Shown here piece after piece: positions 27,119 to 35,593 of a stretch of 64,000 nucleotides of DNA (position 1 is its first letter; each line of letters starts with the position of its first letter). The position numbers were made by a program, and so were the translations under genes. The DNA is from Qipengyuania aquimaris (GTDB lineage: Bacteria > Pseudomonadota > Alphaproteobacteria > Sphingomonadales > Sphingomonadaceae). The stretch is from the NCBI RefSeq assembly GCF_009827445.1, contig NZ_WTYI01000001.1, positions 372,001 through 436,000 of the forward strand, written 5' to 3'. The notes below the pieces were generated by a model that worked only from the letters and a program-made list of their open reading frames with translations, was not told the DNA's origin and did no database searches.

Positions 27119-27744
27119 CCCCGCTGCTCAGAGACCAGTTGCATGTCGATTGCCTTGGCTTCCTTGTAGGCAGGCCGTTCGCGTAGGCGCTCGGCGTAGG
27201 CCTCGAACACTGGTCGTTTCGGTATCGTGCCGAATTGCAGCCCCCAGTCCACCTGGCTGCCGACATAGACGTCAGCCATGGTGAAGCGGTCGCCGCAGAC
27301 ATAGTCGCGGTCCGCCATTAGCGTATCGAAGGTGTCCATCGCGCGCTCGTAGCTGCCGAAGCCCAGCATGCCTTGCTTTTGCGGATCGTCGACGCCCCAG
27401 CCCATGCTGTTGGCGATGACAGCCTGTTCGACCGGACCGGCTGCAAAGAACAATCGGCGGAAATAGGCGGCTTTCTCGTGCGGCTCGGGAAGGAGCCCGG
27501 CATCGGGATGCATTTCGGCTAGGTAGTGGCAGATGGCTGCCGCCTCGGTCACGGTGTGGATGTGATCGCCATGATGGTGCACCAGCGTCGGCACCTTGCC
27601 GAGCGGATTCGCCTTTAGGAAAGCTTCCGACTTGGCGGCCCATTCTACCAGTTCCGTATCGTAATCCGCGCCGACTTCATGCAGTGCCCAACGCGCGATC
27701 TGGCCCCTGCTCATTGGGTTGGTGAAGAAGGTATATTCGGCCAT
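27115..27744 (-). CDS. Glutathione S-transferase family protein
   Basis: The 209-residue protein has a thioredoxin-like N-terminal half starting MAEYTFFTNPMSRGQIARWAL, the cis-proline segment GKVPTLVHHHG, and ITEA-type binding residues (TVTEAAAICHYLAE). The helical C-terminal domain follows with MADVYVGSQVDWGL. The active-site residue is probably the Ser in PMSRG. Its substrate is unknown. The 3' end overlaps the J-domain stop codon convergently. Confidence 0.9.
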   Translation of the reverse strand: MAEYTFFTNPMSRGQIARWALHEVGADYDTELVEWAAKSEAFLKANPLGKVPTLVHHHGDHIHTVTEAAAICHYLAEMHPDAGLLPEPHEKAAYFRRLFFAAGPVEQAVIANSMGWGVDDPQKQGMLGFGSYERAMDTFDTLMADRDYVCGDRFTMADVYVGSQVDWGLQFGTIPKRPVFEAYAERLRERPAYKEAKAIDMQLVSEQRG

Positions 27745-27795
27745 GTGTCGTCTCCTCTGCGCTTTGCTCTAGCAAGCCGCACCACCACACGCGTG

Positions 27796-28641
27796 TCAAT
27801 TCTGGCGGAAGGCCCAACGCAGTGTCTTGCCTACGCCCCAGGTCGCCGCTCTGGCCGGAAATGCGCCTAGACCGGGCCGCTCTAGCCCGAGCATGGAGCG
27901 TGCGAAGGGCGGCAGCAGCGCCACCGCTTCCGCCCCAAGCACGGACTGGACTGCCGGTGGTGCCCCTTCCGGCCGCTGTGTGAGAACGAGATCGGCGATT
28001 TCGCGCGCCTTTGGCGATGTCGCGAGATCACTGCGCAGCTCGCGGAATATCTGCTCGGCCTCGCGCCGGTCGAGCGGGACCGGATCGGCGCCGAGAGCGC
28101 GGGCGATAACGGCGAACTGGCGATAGTATTCGTCCTGCTCGCTGCCCGGCATATCCGGACGGACATGACGCAAGTAGGCCGCCAGGAAGCTGGTGGCTTC
28201 GGCAACGTGGACCCAGGCGAGGGTGCGCGGATCGCTTGCGGAATAGGGTGATCCGTCGGGCAGGGTGCCGCCCACTGCGGCATGGATGCGATTGACCCGC
28301 TCTATCGCAGCCTGCGCGTCGTCGCGATGGCCGAAAGTCGTAACTGCGATGAACCGCGCGGTGCGCCGCAGCCGGCCATGCATGTCGGAGCGGAAGTTGG
28401 AATGGTCGAGCACGCCCTGAAGCGCGTGCGGATGGAGCATCTGCAAGAGCAGGCCGCGGATGCCGCCCACCATCATGCCCACGATGTCCGCGTGTACCAT
28501 GCGTATCGGCGTGTCTTTTTCGAACAGGGCATCGTCCGAAACGGGGACCGGCTGTTCCCCGCCCTCGACATCGTTGAACACGCCGCGCACCCGCTCGACG
28601 AGCTTCATGCGGATGCGTTCTGAAAGCGGGTCTTGGGGCAT
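27796..28641 (-). CDS. DUF2236 / MpaB-type oxygenase-like protein
   Basis: DUF2236 proteins include the haem-binding rubber oxygenase and fungal MpaB; most bacterial members are uncharacterised. The 281-residue product has the family blocks [32 protein letters not shown], and [17 protein letters not shown], which contain histidines that could bind haem. From ATG 28641 the protein starts [10 protein letters not shown]; an in-frame TTG ten codons upstream is possible. It is divergent from cobS. Confidence 0.82.
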   Translation of the reverse strand: MPQDPLSERIRMKLVERVRGVFNDVEGGEQPVPVSDDALFEKDTPIRMVHADIVGMMVGGIRGLLLQMLHPHALQGVLDHSNFRSDMHGRLRRTARFIAVTTFGHRDDAQAAIERVNRIHAAVGGTLPDGSPYSASDPRTLAWVHVAEATSFLAAYLRHVRPDMPGSEQDEYYRQFAVIARALGADPVPLDRREAEQIFRELRSDLATSPKAREIADLVLTQRPEGAPPAVQSVLGAEAVALLPPFARSMLGLERPGLGAFPARAATWGVGKTLRWAFRQN

Positions 28642-28696
28642 TGCTGGCCAATATAGGCTTGGCTCGGCCAAGATAAATCCCTACCTCGCCCCTGCG

Positions 28697-29689
28697 ATGA
28701 ACGAGATGACCGACAAGACCTTCGACGCGGCTGCCAAAACCGTCCTTCCCGCACCCGATATCGAGGTGGATGTCCGCGAGACATTCGGCATCGATATCGA
28801 CTGGAAAGTCCCGGCGTTTTCCAAGCCTGACGAACGCACGCCTGACCTGGACGAAAGCTATGTGTTCGATCCGGACACGACGCTCGCCATTCTCGCGGGC
28901 TTCGCGCACGACCGCCGGGTGATGGTCCAGGGCTATCACGGCACGGGCAAGTCGACCCACATCGAACAGGTCGCAGCGCGTCTCAACTGGCCATGTATCC
29001 GCATCAACCTCGATGCGCATATCAGCCGTATCGACCTCGTCGGACGCGATGCCATCGTGCTGCGCGATGGCTTGCAGGTTACCGAATTCCGCGAAGGCCT
29101 GCTGCCCTGGGCGCTCCAGCACCCGGTCGCGCTGGTGTTCGACGAATACGATGCAGGCCGCCCGGACGTGATGTTCGTGATCCAGCGCGTCCTCGAACAG
29201 CAGGGCAAGCTGACTTTGCTCGACCAGAACCGCGTGATCAGGCCGGATGCGCATTTCCGTCTTTTCGCCACCGCTAACACCGTCGGCCTCGGCGATACCA
29301 GCGGGCTTTATCACGGCACGCAGGCGATCAACCAGGGTCAGATGGACCGCTGGAACATCGTGGTCGGCCTCAACTACCTGCCCGCCGAGACCGAGCAGAA
29401 GATCGTCGAGGCGAAGAACCCGGATATCGATCCGAAGATCCTCGCCGACATGATCAAGGTTGCCGACCTTTCGCGACAGGGATTCATCAACGGCGATATC
29501 TCGACCGTGATGAGCCCGCGTACGGTGATCACCTGGGCGCAGAACTACGCCATCTTCAAGGACGTGGGCTTTGCCTTCCGCCTTTCCTTCCTCAACAAGT
29601 GCGACGAGGAAGAACGAATGCTGGTGGCCGAATACTACCAGCGCGTTTTCGGCGAAGACCTGCCCGAAAGCGTAGTCGGCAAGAGTTAA
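28697..29689 (+). CDS. cobS: Cobaltochelatase CobS-type AAA+ ATPase
   Basis: CobS forms, with CobT and CobN, the ATP-dependent chelatase that inserts cobalt in aerobic vitamin B12 synthesis. The 330-residue product has an N-terminal CobS domain ([21 protein letters not shown]), Walker [10 protein letters not shown], Walker [12 protein letters not shown] and sensor region [11 protein letters not shown]. The normal partner gene cobT is not adjacent here; a penicillin-binding protein gene follows instead. A second in-frame ATG at 28706 would also be acceptable. Confidence 0.93.
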   Translation: MNEMTDKTFDAAAKTVLPAPDIEVDVRETFGIDIDWKVPAFSKPDERTPDLDESYVFDPDTTLAILAGFAHDRRVMVQGYHGTGKSTHIEQVAARLNWPCIRINLDAHISRIDLVGRDAIVLRDGLQVTEFREGLLPWALQHPVALVFDEYDAGRPDVMFVIQRVLEQQGKLTLLDQNRVIRPDAHFRLFATANTVGLGDTSGLYHGTQAINQGQMDRWNIVVGLNYLPAETEQKIVEAKNPDIDPKILADMIKVADLSRQGFINGDISTVMSPRTVITWAQNYAIFKDVGFAFRLSFLNKCDEEERMLVAEYYQRVFGEDLPESVVGKS

Positions 29690-29738
29690 GGTTGAGCCCC
29701 CTATGAATGACTGTGTTATTTGTGTAGCACAGTAGGTC

Positions 29739-31925
29739 ATGGGCGTACTCGATTCCATCTTTCGCAGGCGGCGCGGCGAACCGGCGATGTCATCGCATCG
29801 CGGCTTCTATTCGCTGCACGATGGCTTCGACGACGAGGCCTGGGACGCACGTTGGGACGACCTCGACGATGCGCTCGCCCGGCAGGAGCAGAAACGCCTG
29901 CGGCCGTGGCAACGCGATTACTGGCGCGGCCGCCGCAAACGCTGGTGGTTCGTCCGGGCCATTGCCGGCGTGCTGGCGCTATTCATCGTCCTTGTCGGCT
30001 GGCTGGCGATCACGGCGCCGCTGGGCAAGTCTCTTGAACCGATCGCGCCGCCGCAGATCACCCTGCTGGCGGCGGACGGAACGCCGATCGCCCGCAATGG
30101 GGCGATTACCGACGAGCCGGTCGATGTCGACCGACTGCCGCCCCATGTGATCCAGGCCTTTCTCGCGATCGAGGACCGTCGTTTCTACAGCCATTGGGGC
30201 GTCGACCCGCGCGGGATCGCCCGTGCTGCGGTGACCGGCACCGGCGGGGGCAGCACGATTACACAGCAGCTCGCCAAGTTCACCTTCCTGACTCCCGAGC
30301 GAACGCTGACCCGCAAGGCTCGCGAGGCATTGATCGCGTTCTGGCTGGAAAGCTGGCTGACCAAGGACGAGATCCTCGAACGCTATCTGTCCAACGCCTA
30401 TTTTGGCGACAATGTGTACGGCCTGAGAGCGGCGAGCCTCCATTATTTCTATCGCCAGCCGGAAAACCTGCGGCCTAACCAGGCGGCCATGCTGGCAGGG
30501 CTGCTGCAGGCTCCGAGCGCCTATGCCCCCACCCGCCATTACGACCGGGCCGAAAAGCGCATGCGGCTGGTCATCCAGTCGATGGTCGCAGCGGGGTACA
30601 TCTCCGATGCGCAGGCTCGCGCGATGAAGTCTCCCGCACTCGATGTGCGCATGAAAAGCGACCTTCCCACCGGCACGTATTTCGCGGACTGGGCCTTGCC
30701 CGAAGCGCGCGAGCTGACCGAAACGGGCTATTCGCGACAGACGCTCACCACGACGCTCGATAGTCGGCTCCAGAATATCGCCCGCAACGTGACGAGCCGT
30801 GCGCCTCTCGGGAATGCTCAGGTGGCACTTGTCGCCATGCGCACCAATGGCGAGGTCGTGGCGATGATCGGCGGCAAGGATTATGCGAAATCGCCCTTCA
30901 ACCGTGCCACGCAGGCAGAGCGGCAGTCGGGCTCCACGATCAAGACCTTCGTCTACCTCGCCGCGCTGCGGAACGGGTGGAGCCCCGACGATACTATCGA
31001 CAATACCGAGATTACCGAGGGCAGCTATCGCCCGCGCAATGCCAACGGCCGCTATTCGCCTACCATCACCCTGCGCGATGCCCTGGCCCAGTCCAGCAAT
31101 GTCGCGACGCTGCGCCTCTTCAATGAGGTCGGCTCGGAAAAGGTCATCGAGACTGTCCGCGACTTCGGCATCACGGGAGATTTCACACGCGGCGATCCGA
31201 GTATTGCGCTCGGTTCGGCCAGCATGAACCTGCTCGAAATGACCGCAGCCTATGCCGGCATTGCAGCAAATTCATTCCCGATAAGGCCGCACGCTTTCGC
31301 CAAGGAAGAGAAGGGCTGGTTCCAGCGTCTTTGGGACGGCAATGACAGCTTGAGCGGTTCGACACATTCCGAGATCGAGGACATGCTTCGCGCCGTGATC
31401 AACGAGGGCACCGGCCGGCGCGCGATGCTGTCCGGGCCGAACTTCGGCAAGACCGGCACCAGCCAGGAGAACCGCGATGCTCTGTTTGTCGGCTATGCAG
31501 GAGACCTCGTGGTCGGGGTCTGGATCGGGAACGACGACAATTCGCCGCTCGATGGTATTTCGGGTGGCGGGCTTCCCGCACAGATCTGGCGCAACTTCAT
31601 GACGCAGGCACTTGGCGCAAGTGCTGCGCCCGATCGCCCCGGTCCGCGTTCGAACGAGGACCCCGGCGGTCCGGTCGAACCGCTCGATGTGCCCGATCTG
31701 GAGGACATCCCCATTGGCGACGGTAACTCGCGCCTGCGCATCCGCGACGGCGAAGCGGTTTTCTCGACGGAAATCGATGGCATCCCGGTCGATATCCGCA
31801 TTGGAGACGAAGGCGTTTCGGTATCCGAAGAAGCGATAGAGGAAGCGCGGCGCAGAGCCGAAGAACAGCGTTATGAGGCGATTCGCGAAGAATTGGAGCG
31901 GCGCGGCGCGCTCGAAGCGAACTAG
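29739..31925 (+). CDS. Class A penicillin-binding protein (PBP1A-like)
   Basis: The 728-residue protein polymerises and cross-links peptidoglycan in the periplasm. It has a cytoplasmic N-terminus with many Trp/Arg, one membrane anchor at about residues 70-95, and a GT51 glycosyltransferase domain (EDRRFYSHWGVD with Glu145, GGSTITQQLAK). The transpeptidase has SxxK at Ser399 (STIK), SSN and KTGTSQ (Lys571). A C-terminal charged tail rich in Glu and Arg follows residue 690. It is shorter than E. coli PBP1A because the OB-like insert is missing. Transcription may be shared with cobS, 49 bases upstream. Confidence 0.93.
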   Translation: MGVLDSIFRRRRGEPAMSSHRGFYSLHDGFDDEAWDARWDDLDDALARQEQKRLRPWQRDYWRGRRKRWWFVRAIAGVLALFIVLVGWLAITAPLGKSLEPIAPPQITLLAADGTPIARNGAITDEPVDVDRLPPHVIQAFLAIEDRRFYSHWGVDPRGIARAAVTGTGGGSTITQQLAKFTFLTPERTLTRKAREALIAFWLESWLTKDEILERYLSNAYFGDNVYGLRAASLHYFYRQPENLRPNQAAMLAGLLQAPSAYAPTRHYDRAEKRMRLVIQSMVAAGYISDAQARAMKSPALDVRMKSDLPTGTYFADWALPEARELTETGYSRQTLTTTLDSRLQNIARNVTSRAPLGNAQVALVAMRTNGEVVAMIGGKDYAKSPFNRATQAERQSGSTIKTFVYLAALRNGWSPDDTIDNTEITEGSYRPRNANGRYSPTITLRDALAQSSNVATLRLFNEVGSEKVIETVRDFGITGDFTRGDPSIALGSASMNLLEMTAAYAGIAANSFPIRPHAFAKEEKGWFQRLWDGNDSLSGSTHSEIEDMLRAVINEGTGRRAMLSGPNFGKTGTSQENRDALFVGYAGDLVVGVWIGNDDNSPLDGISGGGLPAQIWRNFMTQALGASAAPDRPGPRSNEDPGGPVEPLDVPDLEDIPIGDGNSRLRIRDGEAVFSTEIDGIPVDIRIGDEGVSVSEEAIEEARRRAEEQRYEAIREELERRGALEAN

Positions 31926-31936
31926 TCTTTCGCTGG

Positions 31937-32338
31937 TTAGGCCATCAGCACGTTCATGACGGCGGTCGCGATGGGGCGATCGGGATTATCCTGCCACGCC
32001 TCGACCGTGATGTTTGCACTGCGGCGACCCAGCTTCGTGACGCGGCCGCTTGCGTAAGTCTCGCGGCTCTTACCCGCAGACAGATATTGCACGGTGATAT
32101 TGATCGGTTTCAGCACCGCCTCGCGATCCCTTTGCGCCAATAAAGCGCGCAGAGCCGCGTAGCCTGCGGTCTCCAGCAAGCCGCCGGTTGCGCCCCCGTG
32201 ATAATGCTCGGGCCGCCCTTCGACGGCTTCGACGAAATCGACGCGCATAACTGGTGTATCGCCGTCCCATTTCGCCAGCTTGATGCCGAGTGATCGGGCG
32301 TAGGGGGTGAGGACACTGATTTCGGGATGCTCAGCCAT
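31937..32338 (-). CDS. PaaI-type hotdog thioesterase (downstream copy)
   Basis: The 133-residue protein has the single-hotdog PaaI layout: EGRPEHYHGGATGGLLETAGYAAL, in which HGGxxxxL-type residues and an acidic residue (Glu in LLETAG) line the active site, then a TITVQYL-like strand (NITVQYLSAG) and a final NITVEAWQ. It likely hydrolyses an acyl-CoA or aryl-CoA. Its start overlaps the stop of the sister gene by eight bases. It converges on the PBP gene with 11 bases between. Confidence 0.85.
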   Translation of the reverse strand: MAEHPEISVLTPYARSLGIKLAKWDGDTPVMRVDFVEAVEGRPEHYHGGATGGLLETAGYAALRALLAQRDREAVLKPINITVQYLSAGKSRETYASGRVTKLGRRSANITVEAWQDNPDRPIATAVMNVLMA

Positions 32339-32789
32339 TTGGCACCTCCCGCGTGTCGGCTCCGCCGATTTTCATGAAAACGCCCTGGATATGGGCGACG
32401 GGATCATCGACATCGCCGTCATGGGCGAGGCCCCTGACGAATGCGGCGCTGCGAGTCAGGCGGTAGCATTGCGACCGTCCGTAGACCGATGCGCCTTCTC
32501 GCGCCGGGCGCACGTAATCGACCCTGAGATCGAGTGTCGCAATGGGTTCGAAGCGATCCATCTTTTTCCAGATCGCGAGGCCGCTCGCCATGTCCATGAG
32601 GCTCATGATCGGGCCCGATGCCAGAACCTGCTGCCCATCTTCGCCGAGCAGGTCGGTACGCCAAGGGAGGGTGAGTTCAACCCAATCTTCACCGTGGTCG
32701 GAATAGGCAAGGCCCAGCCAACCCGAGTGCCCCCTGCTGGTGAGGACGGGCGTGGCGGCGCGCGGATCGAATTTGGCGGTTTCGGTCAT
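32331..32789 (-). CDS. PaaI-type hotdog thioesterase (upstream copy)
   Basis: The 152-residue protein shares the hotdog fold of its neighbour, with ASGPIMSLMDMASGLAIW in the place of the active-site helix and a LDLRVDYVRPAREG strand, which match the PaaI/ACOT13 pattern. The two gene products are distant paralogues and are translated in tandem, so they may form a heteromer or act on related thioesters; this is inference. The start lies about 140 bases from the divergent small peptide gene. Confidence 0.84.
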   Translation of the reverse strand: MTETAKFDPRAATPVLTSRGHSGWLGLAYSDHGEDWVELTLPWRTDLLGEDGQQVLASGPIMSLMDMASGLAIWKKMDRFEPIATLDLRVDYVRPAREGASVYGRSQCYRLTRSAAFVRGLAHDGDVDDPVAHIQGVFMKIGGADTREVPNG

Positions 32790-32927
32790 GGTTTCACGCG
32801 GCGATAGCGCCGGGTTCCCGCAAGTTACAGCCTTTTAATTCGATCCAGGCGCGTCAAACCGCCAGCCAGTCCCAGCGCGGCGAAAGCAGGACATTGGCGT
32901 CCGGCTCCGCGCAACAGGGAGCACACA

Positions 32928-33089
32928 ATGGAACTTCCCAAGATCGATATTTCCAACCTGCCCGGCCTCGACACCGTCACCGGCCTTTTCGGCAGCTTTT
33001 CCGCTGATGGTGGGCCGACCGTGGACGACCGCGTGATCGTGATCATGGTCTATGTCTACGAAACCGTAGAAACCCAGGCCTTCTTCTAA
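32928..33089 (+). CDS. 53-residue peptide, possible precursor of a modified peptide
   Basis: The short frame has a clear ribosome binding site (CAGGGAG six bases before ATG). It encodes a 53-residue peptide beginning MELPKIDISNLPGLDTV. It then has a Gly/Phe segment (GLFGSF), an acidic hinge (residues 31-34, TVDD), and a strongly hydrophobic beta-type stretch RVIVIMVYVYE. It ends ETQAFF. It contains no Cys and no signal peptide. Fifteen bases separate it from the next gene, so it leads a three-gene unit. I do not recognise the family. The layout resembles ribosomally made, post-translationally modified peptide clusters, but a small structural partner protein is equally possible. Confidence 0.7.
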   Translation: MELPKIDISNLPGLDTVTGLFGSFSADGGPTVDDRVIVIMVYVYETVETQAFF

Positions 33090-33104
33090 GGACGGGCCGC
33101 CGCA

Positions 33105-34070
33105 ATGAGGATCGATCCGGAATTGCGCGCGCTGCGGGGTGATCGCACCTCGCAGCGCAAGGCGCAAAAGGCTTTGGAACGGGTGCGCGACGATTGGCGC
33201 AATGGAACGGCACGGGAGGTGCTGGAAGAACTTGGATCCTATGGCGAAGGCGCGACTTTCGAAGATTGCCCGGCTTTGTGTGCGCTGTTCGATGATTGTG
33301 CCGAGGCAGGCCAGCTCGTGACTGCGCTGATGCAGCCCATGATGGCTTGCCTCTCTCGGAACCCGCTAGGGCAAGTGCCCATCCGGCATCAGCACTCCAA
33401 CGGTTTGAGCGTGCTCCAACTCGCCTATTCCGGGCGGGCGGCGCTCAGTGTCTTGAGTTACTCCGAACTCGATTTCGTACCGGGAGCTTCCGCGTGCTTT
33501 GCGGGCGGAGAACGGCATGAAGCGGTCCTGGTTGGGAGCGCCGATGTACGAATGCTCGAATTGCTTGCAGAGCGAGACCAAAGCGCAGCAATAGACTGCA
33601 CAACGCGCCGTGTGATGGCGGGCGAAACCTTGCGTTTCGAGGGTCGTGAGCAGACGAAATCGATCCTGCAGGTGCATGGCCGCATGGTGATACTGCGCCT
33701 TTCCCGGACCGAAGAAGTACCGGCCGATGCCTGCGAATACGCACTGGAAGACGGACGATTGATGCACAGGGCCAGCGGCTCCCGTCAGGAAAGTGGTCGG
33801 GAGATGAAGGCTGCCCTGCTTGGGCGGATGGGGCGACGCGATGCGGCGCCTGTACTGGCGCGAATGACGCGCGAGGGGAGCGATCACTTGCGCTGGCAGG
33901 CGATGCGGGAATGCCTTGCCCTAGATAGCGGCGTCGGCTTTGCAGCGCTTTCCGATCTTGCGGGAAATGCCGGTGATCCGCTTGCTGCCACCGCAGGCGC
34001 CTTGCGTGCGCAGCTCATTGAAACCTACCCACAACTTGCAAGATTGGACGAAACGCCATGCCCCGCCTGA
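33105..34070 (+). CDS. Unknown protein with cupin-like HxH segment and HEAT-like C-terminus
   Basis: I do not recognise this 321-residue protein. It begins with a charged helical region (1-80), then a beta-rich middle with RHQH (His95, His97) followed by LSVLQLAYSG and SYSE, and a second strand set around His191 (ILQVHGRMVILRL). This could be one half of a metal-binding jelly roll. From about residue 234 it becomes helical with HEAT-like pairs (LLGRMGRRDAAPVLARM). The last 13 bases overlap the next gene, and a good AAGGACGG precedes the start. No signal peptide is seen, so it is cytoplasmic. Confidence 0.72.
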   Translation: MRIDPELRALRGDRTSQRKAQKALERVRDDWRNGTAREVLEELGSYGEGATFEDCPALCALFDDCAEAGQLVTALMQPMMACLSRNPLGQVPIRHQHSNGLSVLQLAYSGRAALSVLSYSELDFVPGASACFAGGERHEAVLVGSADVRMLELLAERDQSAAIDCTTRRVMAGETLRFEGREQTKSILQVHGRMVILRLSRTEEVPADACEYALEDGRLMHRASGSRQESGREMKAALLGRMGRRDAAPVLARMTREGSDHLRWQAMRECLALDSGVGFAALSDLAGNAGDPLAATAGALRAQLIETYPQLARLDETPCPA

Positions 34071-34945
34071 TCGAACAGTGCGACACACGCTCGCACGGCT
34101 TGTCTGCTTGCCTGGATATGCTTTCCGTGGGCTTCGATCCCGAAGACGAGATAAGCCTCGATAACGCATCGCTTGCCTTGCGGCGACTTAGCAACGACCG
34201 AAACTTTCTCGGTGACCTTCTGATCGAACAGCTCAAGCAGAACCATCACGAGGGCGGCCACGAAAGCGGCTACGGCCCTCAGGCGATTATCCTTTCGCCG
34301 AACATGGGCAGCTTCTTCCTGCGAGCAAACATTTGGCCGAGCGAGGATGAAGCCTGCTTCAGGGCCAGCGGCGCGAAGACATTCGTTTACGGAATCCCGC
34401 ACGACCACAATTTCAGCTTCTTGACGGCAGGCTACTTCGGACCCGGCTATCTGAGCGATTACTACGAATACGACTACGAAAGCGTGGCGGGATGTAAGGG
34501 CGAAAAGGCAGGGCTGCGGTTTGTCGAGCGGTCCGCCCTGACCGAAGGCAAGCTGATGCTCTACCGCGCCCACCGTGACGTGCACGCGCAACTGCCGCCG
34601 CAAAGCCTTTCCGTCTCGCTAAACGTCATGCACGTGGACCCTGCCAAGGGCTGGTATGACCAATACGGCTTCGATCTCGAGAATGATGCCGTTACGGGGA
34701 TTCTCAACCCCACTTCCACCGAGTGTTTCCTGCGCTGCGCAATCGGAATCGGAACCAAAGAAGCGCTGAATTTCGCGGAGTGGGTGGGCAAGTCGCACCC
34801 CAGCGACCGTATGCGTCTCGCCAGCTACGAGGCGAGAAGCAGACTGCTGGACAAGGCTGGCCGCGACGTGCTGTGGCGGCAGGCAGAGCACAGCGGCAGC
34901 ATAATGCTCGCGGCCGAAGCCGCTTCGCGAAGAGCTGTGCTCTAG
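34058..34945 (+). CDS. Unknown cupin-like protein, partner of the preceding gene
   Basis: The 295-residue protein has a beta-rich core with PHDHNFSFL (His115, His117), an aromatic-acidic run GYLSDYYEYDYE, then HRDVH (His172, His176) and VMHVD (His192). HxH, a following Glu and later histidines fit a cupin-type metal centre, perhaps Fe(II). The HxH segment aligns by eye with that of the upstream protein: (I/P)xHxH, then L.L.Y.G, then a Y.E. This suggests the two are related. The start codon lies within the end of the preceding gene, so translation is coupled. Function unknown. Confidence 0.74.
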   Translation: MPRLIEQCDTRSHGLSACLDMLSVGFDPEDEISLDNASLALRRLSNDRNFLGDLLIEQLKQNHHEGGHESGYGPQAIILSPNMGSFFLRANIWPSEDEACFRASGAKTFVYGIPHDHNFSFLTAGYFGPGYLSDYYEYDYESVAGCKGEKAGLRFVERSALTEGKLMLYRAHRDVHAQLPPQSLSVSLNVMHVDPAKGWYDQYGFDLENDAVTGILNPTSTECFLRCAIGIGTKEALNFAEWVGKSHPSDRMRLASYEARSRLLDKAGRDVLWRQAEHSGSIMLAAEAASRRAVL

Positions 34946-34952
34946 GAGCTTT

Positions 34953-35093
34953 CTACCAAAGGGTCCGGATTGTCAGGACGAAGAGCAGGGCGATGACGGC
35001 GAAGCCAATCAGGCGTAAAATCCTGCCACGTCGCCTCGCCCTGATTTTCGTATTACCTTCGTAGACGTCGAACACGTCGAACAATCCCAGCAT
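34953..35093 (-). CDS. 46-residue single-pass membrane protein
   Basis: The frame starts at ATG 35093 directly behind AGGGAGAGGG, a very strong ribosome binding site, 14 bases after ruvX. The peptide has a soluble N-terminus (MLGLFDVFDVYEG), an Arg-rich stop-transfer patch (RARRRGRILR) and one hydrophobic helix to the C-terminus (IGFAVIALLFVLTI). It is the last gene of the long pyrE-to-ruvX run. I recognise no family. Confidence 0.72.
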   Translation of the reverse strand: MLGLFDVFDVYEGNTKIRARRRGRILRLIGFAVIALLFVLTIRTLW

Positions 35094-35107
35094 TTGCGAC
35101 CCTCTCC

Positions 35108-35593
35108 CTAAAAACCCCCTCCCGCCAGCGCGTCTATAGCGCCTTGCAGGATGACCGCTGCCGCGTGGGCATCGATACGTTCGGCGCGCTTTGCCCGGCT
35201 CATGTCCTGTCCGATCATCGCGGCCTCCGCGCTCGCGGTCGACCAGCGTTCGTCCCACAGCAGCACGGGTAAGTCCAGCGCGGTAGCAATGTTCCGTGCA
35301 TAAGCCCGGCTAGCCTGGGCGCGGGGGCCCTCCTTGCCGTCCATGTTCCGGGGCAGGCCGATGACCACGCCTTGCACCGCGCGCTCCTTCACGATCTCGC
35401 GAAGCTTGCCGCAATCCTGGGTGAACTTGCCGCGTGGCAGGGTCTTGCCCGCGGTGGCAAAGCGCCACCCGGCATCGCACGTTGCAACGCCGATTGTCTT
35501 GGTCCCGAGGTCGAGCGCGAGCAGAACCCCGCCGTCAGGTAGAAGGTCGCCGAATTCTAGCCGGTTGTCGGTTACGATTGCCGCGTCGTCCAT
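35108..35593 (-). CDS. ruvX: YqgF/RuvX RNase H-fold nuclease (putative Holliday junction resolvase)
   Basis: The 161-residue protein has the YqgF core: LLALDLGTKTIGVATCD with the first catalytic Asp, VIGLPRNMDGKEGPRA, LLWDERWSTASAEAAM with Asp/Glu, and a final RIDAHAAAVILQGAID with the last Asp. In E. coli this protein processes 16S rRNA 5' ends; a resolvase role is proposed from the fold. Its start codon lies 22 bases inside the preceding DUF3089 gene. Confidence 0.93.
   Translation of the reverse strand: MDDAAIVTDNRLEFGDLLPDGGVLLALDLGTKTIGVATCDAGWRFATAGKTLPRGKFTQDCGKLREIVKERAVQGVVIGLPRNMDGKEGPRAQASRAYARNIATALDLPVLLWDERWSTASAEAAMIGQDMSRAKRAERIDAHAAAVILQGAIDALAGGGF

Noticed and set aside
28028-29758. 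Open frame of about 576 codons on the minus strand
   Set aside because: It runs antisense through cobS, then continues out of frame on the same strand through the DUF2236 gene; both genes are well supported.
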